From contig NZ_PEGH01000011.1 of the NCBI RefSeq assembly GCF_002737755.1, positions 93,131-157,130 of the forward strand: a stretch of DNA of 64,000 nucleotides. The letters are read 5' to 3'. How positions within the stretch are numbered: the stretch's first letter is position 1; each line of letters starts with the position of its first letter. Made by a program: the position numbers and the translations under genes. A model generated the notes under the pieces. The model saw only the letters and a list, made by a program, of their open reading frames with translations, did not search any database and had not been told where the DNA came from. Source of the DNA: Caulobacter sp. BP25. GTDB lineage: Bacteria > Pseudomonadota > Alphaproteobacteria > Caulobacterales > Caulobacteraceae. Positions 8,498 to 17,253 of the stretch are shown here, one piece after another.

Positions 8498-9465
8498 TGC
8501 TGACCGCGCCGTTTGATCCCGTTCAGCTGGCGATCCCGTTCTTCGTGCTGGCGATCGTTCTTGAGATCCTGCTGGGGCGCTTTGGCAAGGCCAAGGCCAA
8601 CTACGAGACCCGCGACACGGCTATGTCCCTGACCATGGGGCTGGGCAGCACCGTGGCCGGAATCCTACTCGGCGGCGTGGTCTTCGCCGCCACGGTCTGG
8701 GTCTGGAACCATCGGATCTTCACGATCCCAATGACCGCGGTCTGGGCCTGGGTCGCGCTCTTCCTGCTGGAGGACCTGACCTACTACTGGTTCCACCGCA
8801 TTGCCCACGAGCGTCGGTTCTGGTGGGCCAGCCACGTCAACCACCACACCTCGACCCACTACAATCTCTCAACCGCGCTGCGGCAGACCTGGACCGGCGG
8901 CGTGGCGGGGACCTGGCTCTTATGGCTGCCGCTGTCGTTCATCGGCTTCCCACCAGCCATGGTGGCGATCCAGAAGGGCGTCAGCCTCGTCTACCAGTTC
9001 TGGATTCATACCGAAGCGATCAAACGCATGCCGGCCTGGTTCGAGGCGGTGTTCAACACGCCCTCGCACCACCGCGTGCACCACGCTCGCAACGCCCGCT
9101 ACCTAGACGCCAACTACGCGGGCATCCTGATCATCTGGGACCGGCTGTTCGGCACCTTCATCCCGGAGACCGACGAAGAGCCCTGCCGCTATGGCACGGT
9201 CAAGAACCTCGGCAACTTCAACCTGCTGCACAATGTCTTCCACGAGTGGGCCGGGATCGGCCGAGACGTTGCCGCCGCCAAGTCGCCGCGCGAGGTCATC
9301 GGCTACGTGTTCGGCCCGCCCGGCTGGAGCCCGGACGGCTCACGCGACACCTCGCAGATGCTCAAGGCCAAGTGGCGGGCGCGGGAGGCGGCGGCTAGTC
9401 GCGCAGCAGCGGCAGCGAAAGCCCCGTTGCCTGGCGGGTCGCCAGCATCTCACGCCGGAACCTGA
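8497..9465 (+). CDS. Sterol desaturase / fatty-acid hydroxylase family protein
   Basis: A 322-residue integral membrane di-iron enzyme. It shows the histidine clusters that bind the metal pair: HRIAHE (near 101-106), HVNHH (near 113-117) and HHRVHH (near 190-195). Hydrophobic segments lie at about 5-25, 45-70, 80-100 and 145-165. The family adds hydroxyl groups or double bonds to sterols, hopanoids, carotenoids or fatty acids; the substrate cannot be told. An Ala-rich tail (about 295-322) overlaps a convergent gene on the other strand by 71 bases, so it is probably under little constraint. Co-transcribed with the small membrane protein upstream. Confidence 0.9.
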   Translation: MLTAPFDPVQLAIPFFVLAIVLEILLGRFGKAKANYETRDTAMSLTMGLGSTVAGILLGGVVFAATVWVWNHRIFTIPMTAVWAWVALFLLEDLTYYWFHRIAHERRFWWASHVNHHTSTHYNLSTALRQTWTGGVAGTWLLWLPLSFIGFPPAMVAIQKGVSLVYQFWIHTEAIKRMPAWFEAVFNTPSHHRVHHARNARYLDANYAGILIIWDRLFGTFIPETDEEPCRYGTVKNLGNFNLLHNVFHEWAGIGRDVAAAKSPREVIGYVFGPPGWSPDGSRDTSQMLKAKWRAREAAASRAAAAAKAPLPGGSPASHAGT

Positions 9466-10375
9466 ACAGCTCGGCGGGACGGCCGCCGGTCTCGGCGTCG
9501 AGGCGTCCCAGGCCCTCGACCAATTCCTCGCGCTCGACCACGCGGCGGAAGTTCTGCTTGTGCAGTGGCACGCCGGCGATCGCCTCGACGGTGCGCTGGA
9601 GCGTCGAGAGCGTGAACTCCTCCGGCGTCAGTTCGAAGACGACGGGGCGGTACTTGATCTTGCCGCGCAGGCGCGAGAGTCCCGTCGCCAGAATTCGCCG
9701 GTGGTCGGAGATCATCGGCTCACCCAGCGCCGCCGACAGGGCTTCGGGCTCGGCCGGGTCCTGGCCGTCGGCGCGGGCGCGGTCGCGAGCGGCCTCCGGC
9801 GCGAGGCCCGCCTCGTAGAGCAGCTCGTAGCGCTCCAGCACGCGTTCTTCGTTCCAGGGCGCGCCGTCGAGGGCGAAGGCCAGGCGGGCGCGTGACCATT
9901 TGCCCGTGTCGTCGCCGGCCCAGCGGCGCAGGGCCGGAGCGATGGCCTCGTCCAGAAGGCCAGGGCGGCCGGCGCGCCAGTCTTCCCAGGGGAAGAAACG
10001 GCTCCAGGGCGCCCAGGCGGTGTCTGGGGCGTCGGTGTCGACCGCCTTAGGCGTCAGGCCCAGATAGCCGACCGAGACCACGCGCGCCGCGCCAGCCCCG
10101 ACCTCGGCGCGCGGGGCGTCGCGGCCCTTGTCGCCGAAGGTGTAGAGCTGCTCGACATAGCCAAGTTGGAACCGCGTCTGAGCCGTCACGAAGGCGCGCA
10201 GGCCCAGCTCGAAGGTGCGATGCGCCTCGGGATCGAACGGGCCGAAAGGTAGGCCTGAAAGCGGAGAGGGGACGTCTGTGACGGCGTCGTGGGGCCGCAC
10301 GGTCAGGACGACGGCTTCCCCGTCGCGGATCGCGACGACCACCGCCGAGAGACCGATGACGACCGAGATGCTCAT
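9395..10375 (-). CDS. NrtR-like NAD-metabolism regulator (Nudix-like plus winged helix)
   Basis: A 326-residue protein with an N-terminal Nudix-like fold (about 1-190) and a C-terminal winged helix (about 235-310) containing KIKYRPVVFELTPEEFTLS and HKQNFRRVVE, the hallmark of NrtR repressors. The expected Nudix box region (around residues 45-75) reads PEAHRTFELGLRAFVTA and lacks the REXXEE acidic residues, so it is probably catalytically dead and senses ADP-ribose or related ligands. It follows an HD hydrolase gene on the same strand with a 10-base gap. The start ATG at 10375 gives MSISVVIGLSAVVV. Confidence 0.8.
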   Translation of the reverse strand: MSISVVIGLSAVVVAIRDGEAVVLTVRPHDAVTDVPSPLSGLPFGPFDPEAHRTFELGLRAFVTAQTRFQLGYVEQLYTFGDKGRDAPRAEVGAGAARVVSVGYLGLTPKAVDTDAPDTAWAPWSRFFPWEDWRAGRPGLLDEAIAPALRRWAGDDTGKWSRARLAFALDGAPWNEERVLERYELLYEAGLAPEAARDRARADGQDPAEPEALSAALGEPMISDHRRILATGLSRLRGKIKYRPVVFELTPEEFTLSTLQRTVEAIAGVPLHKQNFRRVVEREELVEGLGRLDAETGGRPAELFRFRREMLATRQATGLSLPLLRD

Positions 10376-10385
10376 GGGGCGGCGC

Positions 10386-11069
10386 TCATTCGGTTTCGAA
10401 CGCCTCCCCGGGCGCGGACTCGTAGCCCGCCGCGCGCGATAGAACATGGAAGCGCTGGACGTAGCGCGCTTGGGCCTCGAAGGGCGGTAGCGGCGTGATC
10501 CGTAGGTCGTAGCCAACCGGCGGGGCGCCGAAGATCGCCAGCGACTCTTCTTGATTGAACCCCGCCAACTGGGTGGCTTCGAAAAAGGCGCAGGCGCGGT
10601 CGGCCTGCTTGATCAGCTTCTTGATCGGGGCGGGGGTCTTCACGGGCAGGCCGAAGCGGATGTGGATCGCGTCCTCCAGCCTGGCCTCGAAATCCTTGTA
10701 GCTGACGCCCAGCGCCGCCTTGAAAGGGCTGATCATGTCGCCGATCACATATTCGGAGGCGTCGTGCAGCAGGGCGGCCAGCCGCCAGCGGGGTTCAAGG
10801 CCTGGCTTGATATGCGCGGCGATCTCCTCGACCACGAGGCTGTGCTGGGCGACCGAGAAACCGTGCTCGCCGATCGTCTGGCCGTTCCAGCGCGCGACGC
10901 GGGCCAGGCCATGGGCGATATCCTCGATCTCGATGTCCATCGGCGACGGATCGAGTAGGTCGAGCCGTCGTCCCGACAGCATCCGCTGCCATGCGCGGGG
11001 CTGTTTGCCGTTATGCAGCCCTTTGGCCACGAGATCGTTCCTTACGGTGAAGGTGGTTGACTGACCCAT
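10386..11069 (-). CDS. HD-domain hydrolase (YfbR-like nucleotidase type)
   Basis: A 227-residue protein with the HD metal-binding pattern: His in GEHGFSVAQHS (near 64-74), the LLHDASEYVIGDM block (near 97-109) and a distal Asp in KQADRACAFFEA. This is the order seen in 5'-nucleotidase YfbR and related HD phosphohydrolases, which dephosphorylate nucleotides. The start ATG at 11069 gives MGQSTTFTV. It is the first gene of a leftward pair with the NrtR-like regulator, which hints at a role in nucleotide or NAD turnover (inference). It is divergent from the universal stress protein gene. Confidence 0.85.
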   Translation of the reverse strand: MGQSTTFTVRNDLVAKGLHNGKQPRAWQRMLSGRRLDLLDPSPMDIEIEDIAHGLARVARWNGQTIGEHGFSVAQHSLVVEEIAAHIKPGLEPRWRLAALLHDASEYVIGDMISPFKAALGVSYKDFEARLEDAIHIRFGLPVKTPAPIKKLIKQADRACAFFEATQLAGFNQEESLAIFGAPPVGYDLRITPLPPFEAQARYVQRFHVLSRAAGYESAPGEAFETE

Positions 11070-11135
11070 CGGTTGAGAAAGATCAATGTGTTGGTCGCCG
11101 TCATCTGTGGAAATACCCCTAAAGGGAGTTCGATC

Positions 11136-11948
11136 ATGAGCTGGGCGAGAATAATGGTTCCCCTCGCGGGAACTCCGCACGACCAAGGCGTCGTGCAATC
11201 GGCCGCCAAGCTGGCCGCCGCTTTTCAGGCCGAACTGGCTTGCATACATGCGCCGGCCGATATGGCCGACCTCATGCCCTGGATGGGCGAGGGCTTCATG
11301 GGGGGCGTGCAGGTCACGGCGCTGGAGAGCCTGAAAGAGGCGGCCCAGGAAGGCGCTAAGGCCTGCACGAAGGTCGCCGCCGACGTCGCCTATCCCCACA
11401 CGCGCGTGGTCAGCCTGGAATCCCCTGTCTGGGCCGGACTGGCCATGGAGGGGCGTCTCTCGGACGTCATCGTCTTCGACGACGCCGCCGCCCGTGGTCG
11501 CGGTCCGCTGGCCGAGGCGTTCCAGCAGCTGGTCGCCGATGAGCAGCGGCCGACGCTGGTGGCTCGTCAGGGCTTCAAGGTCGATGGCCTGGCCATGGTC
11601 GCCTGGGACGGCGGCAAGGAAGCCAGTCGCGCCCTGCGGACGTCCTTGCCCTTGCTGCAAAAGGCCTCGTCGGTCGTGGTCGTCGGCGCGCCGTCGGCCT
11701 CGTCGCGCGCTTTCGAGCTGGAGCGCCTGATCGCCTTCCTGGCGGCTCGGGGCGTCCAGGCGACGGCCAGGGTTCTGGACGGTTCCGGTGACGCCGGCGC
11801 GCTGCTTCTCAACGCCGCGCGAGACGTCGGCGCGAGCTTGCTGGTGGCCGGCGCCTTTGGTCACCCACGGCTGCAGGAGTTCATCTTCGGCGGGACGACC
11901 CGGACGCTGCTGAACAGCGACGGTCCGTCGCTGTTTCTGTCGCACTGA
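11136..11948 (+). CDS. Universal stress protein family (tandem-domain UspA-like)
   Basis: A 270-residue cytoplasmic protein. The first half begins SWARIMVPLAGTPHDQ. The second half has the repeated Usp strand-loop VVVVGAPSASS and the C-terminal signature LLVAGAFGHPRLQEFIFGG..TLL. This matches the ATP-binding G-2X-G-9X-G(S/T) loop region, with AFGHPR replacing GSRG. Ribosome site GGGAG is 6 bases before the ATG at 11136. A longer in-frame start 63 bases upstream has no ribosome site. Likely a stress-adaptation protein; no operon partner is certain, though a small gene follows after 41 bases. Confidence 0.88.
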   Translation: MSWARIMVPLAGTPHDQGVVQSAAKLAAAFQAELACIHAPADMADLMPWMGEGFMGGVQVTALESLKEAAQEGAKACTKVAADVAYPHTRVVSLESPVWAGLAMEGRLSDVIVFDDAAARGRGPLAEAFQQLVADEQRPTLVARQGFKVDGLAMVAWDGGKEASRALRTSLPLLQKASSVVVVGAPSASSRAFELERLIAFLAARGVQATARVLDGSGDAGALLLNAARDVGASLLVAGAFGHPRLQEFIFGGTTRTLLNSDGPSLFLSH

Positions 11949-11989
11949 TCTTCGCCCCAACCATAAGACAAAGAAAGGGAGACGAACGC

Positions 11990-12364
11990 ATGTCTCTTTC
12001 GCGCATCGTTCTACGCCTCGCGCGCAATCCGGGCACCGAGTTCGCCGGTGGCGACGACCATCGCGGCTACGCCCTGACCGCGCCACTGACCGAGGACGGT
12101 CACCTCGACGAGAGCGCCTATTCCAAGGTGAAAGGCGAGTGCAGCGTGCGCCGCTTCGCGCCGGACGAGGACGCCGTGGACGGCCGCCTGAACCGTCGCG
12201 GGACGCGCTGGTTCTTCGATTACGACAACACCGACGACGCCGATGATGAGCCGCTGCACCGCCTGGGCGAGCATCGCTTTGCGCTCGGCGAATATGTCAC
12301 CGTCACCGACGAGGACGGCCGGCCGCTGACCTACAAGGTTATGGAGGTCAGCCCTGTTCAGTAA
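11990..12364 (+). CDS. Conserved hypothetical protein, 124 aa
   Basis: Starts at ATG 11990 behind AAAGGGAG. The sequence (MSLSRIVLRLARNPGTEF, then YALTAPLTEDGHLD and CSVRRFAPDEDAVDG) is acidic and soluble, with no membrane segment. It ends FALGEYVTVTDEDGRPLTYK, so the fold is probably mostly beta. I have seen this type only as an uncharacterised alphaproteobacterial family and do not assign a function. It follows the universal stress gene by 41 bases and may share its transcript. Confidence 0.75.
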   Translation: MSLSRIVLRLARNPGTEFAGGDDHRGYALTAPLTEDGHLDESAYSKVKGECSVRRFAPDEDAVDGRLNRRGTRWFFDYDNTDDADDEPLHRLGEHRFALGEYVTVTDEDGRPLTYKVMEVSPVQ

Positions 12365-12369
12365 GGTTG

Positions 12370-13173
12370 TCAGCCGCCCACGTTGTGGCGGACCAGGGCC
12401 TTCATGTCCTTGAACAGGTCATGGTCGTCGGTGTCGCGGGTCTTGGCCTTAACGACGGCGACGGCCAGCGGGCCGCCCTTGGGGCCCCGGGCCTCGTAGC
12501 CGGCCAGGCGGAAGCCCTTGGGCGCCTTGTCGTTGGCCAGGATCAGGGTGGAGCGTACGTCGTCGCCACCCTTTTTGGCTCGAACCTCCGCGCCGCTATC
12601 AGTGGCTCGGATCGCGACATCGCCTCCGCCATGCTCTTCGTCGGCGGTGATGTTGACGATGCTCTTGCCGCCATCGCTCTTCACGCTGACGTTCTTACTG
12701 ACCTTCACCTCGGCCGCGCCGCCATCGCTGTTGATGGTCAGGTGGCCGATCCGGATGTCGGCGGTGTCGCCATGCGCGTCGATCGAGACGCCCGGCAGGT
12801 GAATGCTGGCGTGGTTCTTGTCACTCTTGGCGTCCTTCGGCGGCGTGGGCGCGGGCGGGAGCGGCATGACGCCCTTCAACTCGGCCTCGATCGGCGACAG
12901 CGCCGCTTCGGCGTCGCCGCCGTTCAAGCGCACCAGACGCAGGTCCACCGAGGCCGTGGGAGACTCATAGGCGCAGGATTGGCCGTCCGCCGCCGCTGAT
13001 ACGCGGCGCAGCGCGCCCTGCGTTTCCGGGCAATCCAGGCGGTCGATCACGTGCATCGGATCGCGGTGGCCTAGGCGATGCTCCTGCGGTTCCTCGGTGC
13101 GATGGCAGGCCGACAGGGCCGTTGCGCCGACGCCCATGAACAGCGCGGCCGCAAGCCATTTCGAATGACGCAT
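12370..13173 (-). CDS. Predicted lipoprotein, 267 aa
   Basis: The N-terminus MRHSKWLAAALFMGVGATALSAC is a lipoprotein signal with lipobox ALSAC, Cys at about 23. A conserved-looking globular part (about 45-110) is followed by a low-complexity beta stretch rich in D, G, V and K (IHLPGVSIDAHGDTADIRIG, KVSKNVSVKSDGG), resembling repetitive surface or adhesin-like strands. The C-terminal third (LILANDKAPKGFRLAGYEA) looks globular. Envelope location is inferred from the lipobox. The stop codon lies 5 bases from that of the convergent gene. No known function. Confidence 0.75.
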   Translation of the reverse strand: MRHSKWLAAALFMGVGATALSACHRTEEPQEHRLGHRDPMHVIDRLDCPETQGALRRVSAAADGQSCAYESPTASVDLRLVRLNGGDAEAALSPIEAELKGVMPLPPAPTPPKDAKSDKNHASIHLPGVSIDAHGDTADIRIGHLTINSDGGAAEVKVSKNVSVKSDGGKSIVNITADEEHGGGDVAIRATDSGAEVRAKKGGDDVRSTLILANDKAPKGFRLAGYEARGPKGGPLAVAVVKAKTRDTDDHDLFKDMKALVRHNVGG

Positions 13174-13276
13174 AAGAACCCCCGGGATGCTTCCCTCGTT
13201 GCGCGGAAGGTGGTCGCCCGCCCGCCGCGCGTCCAGTGAAATCCGAGTAACGCCGATTTAGGCCCAGGCGACGGGT

Positions 13277-14146
13277 TTACTGGCCCGGGCGCGCGCCCGA
13301 ACCCTCGCGACGGGCGAGGAAAGCCAGGCGCTCGAACAGGTGCACGTCCTGCTCGTTCTTCAAAAGAGCGCCGTGCAGCGGCGGGATCAGCTTGGTCGGA
13401 TCCTTTTCGCGCAGGACCTTCTCGTCGATGTCCTCGACCAGCAGCAGCTTCAGCCAGTCCAGCAGCTCCGACGTCGAGGGCTTTTTCTTCAGGCCCGGCA
13501 CCTTGCGCATGTCGTAGAAGATCCGCAGCGCCTCGGAGACTAGCTTCTGCTTGATGCCCGGGAAGTGGACGTCGACGATGGCCTGCATCGTCTCTTCCTC
13601 TGGGAAGCGGATGTAGTGGAAGAAGCAGCGACGCAGGAAGGCGTCTGGTAGCTCTTTTTCGTTGTTCGAGGTGATGATGATGATCGGTCGGACCTTGGCC
13701 TTGATCGTCTCATTGGTCTCGTAGACGTAGAACTCGTTGCGATCGAGCTCCTGCAGGAGGTCGTTCGGGAACTCGATATCGGCCTTGTCGATCTCGTCGA
13801 TCAGCAGGACGGGGCGGACCTCGCTTTCGAAGGCCTCCCAGAGCTTGCCCTTCTTGATGTAATTCTTGACGTCCTTGACCCGCTCGTCGCCCAGCTGGCT
13901 GTCGCGCAGGCGGGTGACGGCGTCGTATTCGTAGAGGCCTTGCTGGGCCTTGGTCGTGGACTTGATGTGCCAGGTGATGAGCGGCGCCCCCATGGCCTTG
14001 GCGACCTCGTAGGCCAGCACCGTCTTGCCGGTGCCGGGCTCGCCCTTGATCAGCAGCGGCCGTTCAAGAGCGACTGCAGCGTTGACCGCGACCTTCAGGT
14101 CTTCGGTCGCCACATAGTCGGAAGTGCCTTCAAAGCGCTGGCTCAT
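13277..14146 (-). CDS. MoxR-family AAA+ ATPase
   Basis: A 289-residue AAA ATPase. Walker A GEPGTGKT is near residue 36, Walker B VLLIDEIDKAD near 116, sensor-1 IIITSNNEKELPDAF near 158, and the lid region includes RRCFFHYIRFP. It is the CoxD/MoxR type, which usually works with a VWA-domain partner to mature metalloenzymes or complexes. No VWA gene is adjacent here. Of two in-frame ATGs, the one at 14146 (MSQRFEGTSDY) is favoured because GGAG lies 6 bases before it; the one at 14152 abuts the ribosome site. Confidence 0.9.
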   Translation of the reverse strand: MSQRFEGTSDYVATEDLKVAVNAAVALERPLLIKGEPGTGKTVLAYEVAKAMGAPLITWHIKSTTKAQQGLYEYDAVTRLRDSQLGDERVKDVKNYIKKGKLWEAFESEVRPVLLIDEIDKADIEFPNDLLQELDRNEFYVYETNETIKAKVRPIIIITSNNEKELPDAFLRRCFFHYIRFPEEETMQAIVDVHFPGIKQKLVSEALRIFYDMRKVPGLKKKPSTSELLDWLKLLLVEDIDEKVLREKDPTKLIPPLHGALLKNEQDVHLFERLAFLARREGSGARPGQ

Positions 14147-14262
14147 GCCCATCTCCGCCGGAAACGATTCCGGTTCGAACAGTTGTTCAAATCGAGCTGT
14201 TCAAACTACCGGCGCCCGCGCGCTTGGCAAGAGGGGGGGAAGCGCTGACGGCGCCATGGAGC

Positions 14263-14847
14263 TTAGGCCGGGATCTCGTAGCCCTTGCCCCGCAGCCTGG
14301 CGGTCATCGCTTCCCGCTTGGCTGGCCAGTCCCGCGCGAGTAGCCCAAGCCCGACCACGTCCACCGACTGACCGTTCTTGATCACATGGTCGCGGAATAG
14401 AGCCTCCCTCTGGAATCCGTAGGCCTCGTGCAGTTTCCAGACCGCCTCGTTCGATAGGAGGACCTCGCACCAGAGCTTGTTCAGCCCCAGGCGCTGAAAG
14501 ACGTACTCGATCGCCCAGAATTCAACATAGGAGCCGACGCCCAATCCGCGGACATTGGGGCTCGCCAGGTAGTAGGCCCAAGCGCAGCGACGATGGGTTT
14601 CGTCGATGTCCGCGAGATTGACCAGACCAACAGGCTCGTCATTGACCTCGATGATCCAGTACCGTCGATCGCGTCGGGTCGGGATCGCGTCGAACCATCG
14701 GTCGTGTTCGTCGCGAGCGATCGGATGATCGGAATACATGTAGGCCGCGACCTCCGGGCTGTTGCGCCAAGCCAGCAAGCGCTCCCGGTCTTCCTCGGCG
14801 ACATCGCGCATCCGGACGGTCGCGCTCATTGACGTGGCTCCCGTCAT
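14263..14847 (-). CDS. flmH: FlmH: PseH-type N-acetyltransferase for flagellin sugar
   Basis: A 194-residue GNAT acetyltransferase of the PseH type, expected to N-acetylate UDP-4-amino-4,6-dideoxy-beta-L-AltNAc in pseudaminic acid synthesis. The acetyl-CoA-binding segment is near 95-112 (ASPNVRGLGVGSYVEF). The family block LGLNKLWCEVLLSNEAVWKLH follows, and the end has AYGFQREALFRDHVIKNG. The start ATG at 14847 overlaps the flmG stop as ATGA; an internal ATG at 14829 is also possible. Its place next to flmG and the flagellins matches the Caulobacter flmG-flmH locus, which is the basis of the symbol. Confidence 0.85.
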   Translation of the reverse strand: MTGATSMSATVRMRDVAEEDRERLLAWRNSPEVAAYMYSDHPIARDEHDRWFDAIPTRRDRRYWIIEVNDEPVGLVNLADIDETHRRCAWAYYLASPNVRGLGVGSYVEFWAIEYVFQRLGLNKLWCEVLLSNEAVWKLHEAYGFQREALFRDHVIKNGQSVDVVGLGLLARDWPAKREAMTARLRGKGYEIPA

Positions 14848-16640
14848 GCGAACTTGGCGGCTTTCTCGCGAAGCGCCGCGGCGATCTCGGCTATCGCGGG
14901 ATTCCAATCCCCCATGGTGGCGGGAGAGAAGACCCGAGCCTGAGGATACCAAGGATAGTAACCGCTTCCGAGCTGCGTCCAGGCTCCGGGCGAGGTCAGC
15001 AGCCAGATCGGCGCGCCGGTCGCCCCAGCCAGGTTCGTCGTCGCGTTCGAGAAGCCCACGATCAGGTCGACTGAGGCGCAAAGGGCGGTCACGTCATCCA
15101 GATCCTGCTTGAGGTCGATGCCCGGCAGCTGACAGATCTCGATCCCGAACGCCTCTTTCGCGTGAGCGATCTCTTCGTCGCAATCGCCGTACTGTAAATT
15201 GACGAACCTCACGCCGGGGGTCTCCAGCACAGGACGCCATGCCTCGAACGGCGAGAATTGCCGGGCGCGCTCGGCGTTCAGTTTGAGGCTCTTCCAGAGC
15301 AGCCCGACCTTGGGCGAGGGCCCCAGTTTATCGAGCTCGGCCTTCCAGTGGGCGACCCGATCCGGATCGGGCTTTAGATAGGAAACGGCTTTCGGGAAGG
15401 CTTCCAGCGATCCGCGCAGGCTGCCCAGGAACGCCCCCAGCGGCGCCCAATAGTCGAATCGTTCCCAGTCCTCGATTTCCGGCGCCGCGCGATACACGCG
15501 CCCCTCATATTGGAAGGTACGATGTAGCGTGACCTCGATGTTTGGGAATGAACGCTGGAACAGCGGGACTAGACGCCGCTCGACCGACAAGGTGAGGGAG
15601 CCGTCCGGGCCCAGCTGATCCAGGATGTCAGGCAGCATGCCCGCTAACATCACCTCGTCGCCCAAGCCCTGCTCGGCGCAGACGAACAACGATTTTCCCT
15701 TGAGGTCCTGATCCGACCACAGCGTTCCGGGGATATGGAAATTGGGCGCTTCCGCTAGGTGCGGCGAGAGGCGGCCCTCATAGGCCTTCCAGCCCTCCTC
15801 GAGCCGGCCCAGCGACAGGTACATGGTCGAGCGAGCGAAGCGCATGATTGCTTCATCCGCCAGGGAATCTGGCCGCTTCAGTGCGTGGTCGATGTCGGCG
15901 ATCGCGCCCTCGATGTCGCCCATATCGGTCTTCGCGAAAGCGCGATTGTGCCAAGCCTTGCTGTAGCTCGGTTCAAGGCGCAGGGCTTCGTCGAAGAAGA
16001 CGATCGAGCCGGTGGGGTCGCCCATGTTGCAGACCGCAGTGCCCAGGGTGTTCCAGAGGGCGGGCGATTCGGGGTGGGCGGCGAGGGCCTCCTTCAGCAC
16101 CTCGATGGCCTCGGCCTCGCGGTTCAACTCCCGGAGCGCGCAGGCGAGATTGTTCGCTGCTTCGATGTTCTGGGGCTGGGCGACGCGGAAATGGGCGAAG
16201 AATCCGACCGCGAATTCCGGCATGTTCATGCGAAAAGCTAGGCGGCCCAGATCGCCGGCGACGGATCCATGGTCGACGAGCAGTTTCAAAGCTGCGTCGT
16301 AAGCCCGCAGGGAAGACCCATAGTCACCCAGCTTCTCCCGCGCGATCGCCAGGATATGCCAGGCCAAGCCTAGCATCTGGTCCTTCTTCAGGAGCTTCAG
16401 CGCCAGCTTTTGGGCGAGCTCGAACTCGTTGTTGTGGACCGCGTTAATCGCCCGGCTCAGGACCTTGGCGTTCTCAATGTTCTTGATCTGCTGAGTGGCC
16501 TGCTTGAGGCGCTCAAGCGACTCCGTTGAACTCGAATCACCGATGGCGCCCGCGATCTGCCCGACATGGAGCGGCGCCGCGCCGACGTCTGGCTGGGCGA
16601 GGGCGCTCGCTGACGCTTCTAGAGCGCTTTTTCGGGACAT
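14844..16640 (-). CDS. flmG: FlmG: TPR-containing flagellin glycosyltransferase
   Basis: A 598-residue modular protein. TPR repeats fill about 45-300, with clear units such as WHILAIAREKLGDYGSSLRAY, NNLACALRELNREAEAIEVL and WHNRAFAKTDMGDIEGAIAD. A GT-B-like glycosyltransferase domain fills about 320-590 (GKSLFVCAEQGLGDEVMLAG, PKVGLLWKSLK, VDLIVGFSNATTNLAGA). In Caulobacter, FlmG binds flagellins through its TPR part and attaches pseudaminic acid with the GT part (established knowledge). It is divergent from flbT across a 187-base region with CtrA-like sites and is translationally coupled to flmH. Length (about 596-598) agrees with the known protein. Confidence 0.92.
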   Translation of the reverse strand: MSRKSALEASASALAQPDVGAAPLHVGQIAGAIGDSSSTESLERLKQATQQIKNIENAKVLSRAINAVHNNEFELAQKLALKLLKKDQMLGLAWHILAIAREKLGDYGSSLRAYDAALKLLVDHGSVAGDLGRLAFRMNMPEFAVGFFAHFRVAQPQNIEAANNLACALRELNREAEAIEVLKEALAAHPESPALWNTLGTAVCNMGDPTGSIVFFDEALRLEPSYSKAWHNRAFAKTDMGDIEGAIADIDHALKRPDSLADEAIMRFARSTMYLSLGRLEEGWKAYEGRLSPHLAEAPNFHIPGTLWSDQDLKGKSLFVCAEQGLGDEVMLAGMLPDILDQLGPDGSLTLSVERRLVPLFQRSFPNIEVTLHRTFQYEGRVYRAAPEIEDWERFDYWAPLGAFLGSLRGSLEAFPKAVSYLKPDPDRVAHWKAELDKLGPSPKVGLLWKSLKLNAERARQFSPFEAWRPVLETPGVRFVNLQYGDCDEEIAHAKEAFGIEICQLPGIDLKQDLDDVTALCASVDLIVGFSNATTNLAGATGAPIWLLTSPGAWTQLGSGYYPWYPQARVFSPATMGDWNPAIAEIAAALREKAAKFA

Positions 16641-16664
16641 CGGTAAGGACCTCGGACACTGCTG

Positions 16665-16704
16665 TTAACTATGTTTTGAGGCGTTATGCTTAATCGAGTC
16701 CTAA
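16665..16704. promoter_or_regulatory. Two candidate CtrA-type sites between flmG and flbT
   Basis: TTAA-N7-TTGA at 16665-16679 and TTAA-N7-CTAA at 16690-16704 each differ by one base from the CtrA consensus TTAA-N7-TTAA. They lie 25-65 bases upstream of the flmG start. Cell-cycle control of flmG is reported in Caulobacter; that these are the sites used is inference. Confidence 0.4.
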
Positions 16705-16827
16705 GTACGTGTTTATGGCCTTTAAGGATGCCGGCAAGACCGCGTTAACCGATCCGCGTCTAGCTTTGGCGGGTTACATCGTGATTGATGGTCGGGCGAA
16801 GCGGCTTAGACGAAGGAGCGAGTTTAG

Positions 16828-17253
16828 GTGCCTTTGAAGCTGTCGCTGAAGCCCGGCGAAAAATTCGTGCTGAACGGCGCCGTGGTCCAGAACGGAGACC
16901 GGCGCGGCGTTCTGGTGCTCCAGAACAAGGCTTCCGTTCTCCGCGAGAAGGACATCATGCAGCCGGATCAGGTCACGTCGCCCGCGCGACGGATCTATTT
17001 CCCGGTCATGATGATGTATCTCGACGAGGGCGGTGCGGAGAAATTCTATGACGAATTCGCCGCTCGTCTGACGGAGTTCATGGGAGTGGTCCGCAATCCT
17101 GGTATCCTTCAGGATTGCATAGCTATCTCGAAGCACGTGATGGCTCGGGAATACTACAAGGCTCTAATGTTGAGCCGTAAGTTGATTGAATACGAAGACG
17201 AGAGGTTGGGGCATGTCTCTTCGGGCGTATCAGCAGGCGGCGACGCGGGCTGA
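16828..17253 (+). CDS. flbT: Flagellin mRNA translational repressor FlbT
   Basis: A 141-residue cytoplasmic protein with the FlbT signature [19 protein letters not shown] and [13 protein letters not shown]. In Caulobacter FlbT binds the flagellin mRNA leader and represses translation and stability until the hook is finished. The GTG start at 16828 sits about 9 bases after GAAGGAG. The last 41 bases overlap flaF in another frame, so flbT and flaF are coupled. The tail after about residue 127 ([12 protein letters not shown]) lies entirely within the overlap. Confidence 0.95.
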   Translation: MPLKLSLKPGEKFVLNGAVVQNGDRRGVLVLQNKASVLREKDIMQPDQVTSPARRIYFPVMMMYLDEGGAEKFYDEFAARLTEFMGVVRNPGILQDCIAISKHVMAREYYKALMLSRKLIEYEDERLGHVSSGVSAGGDAG

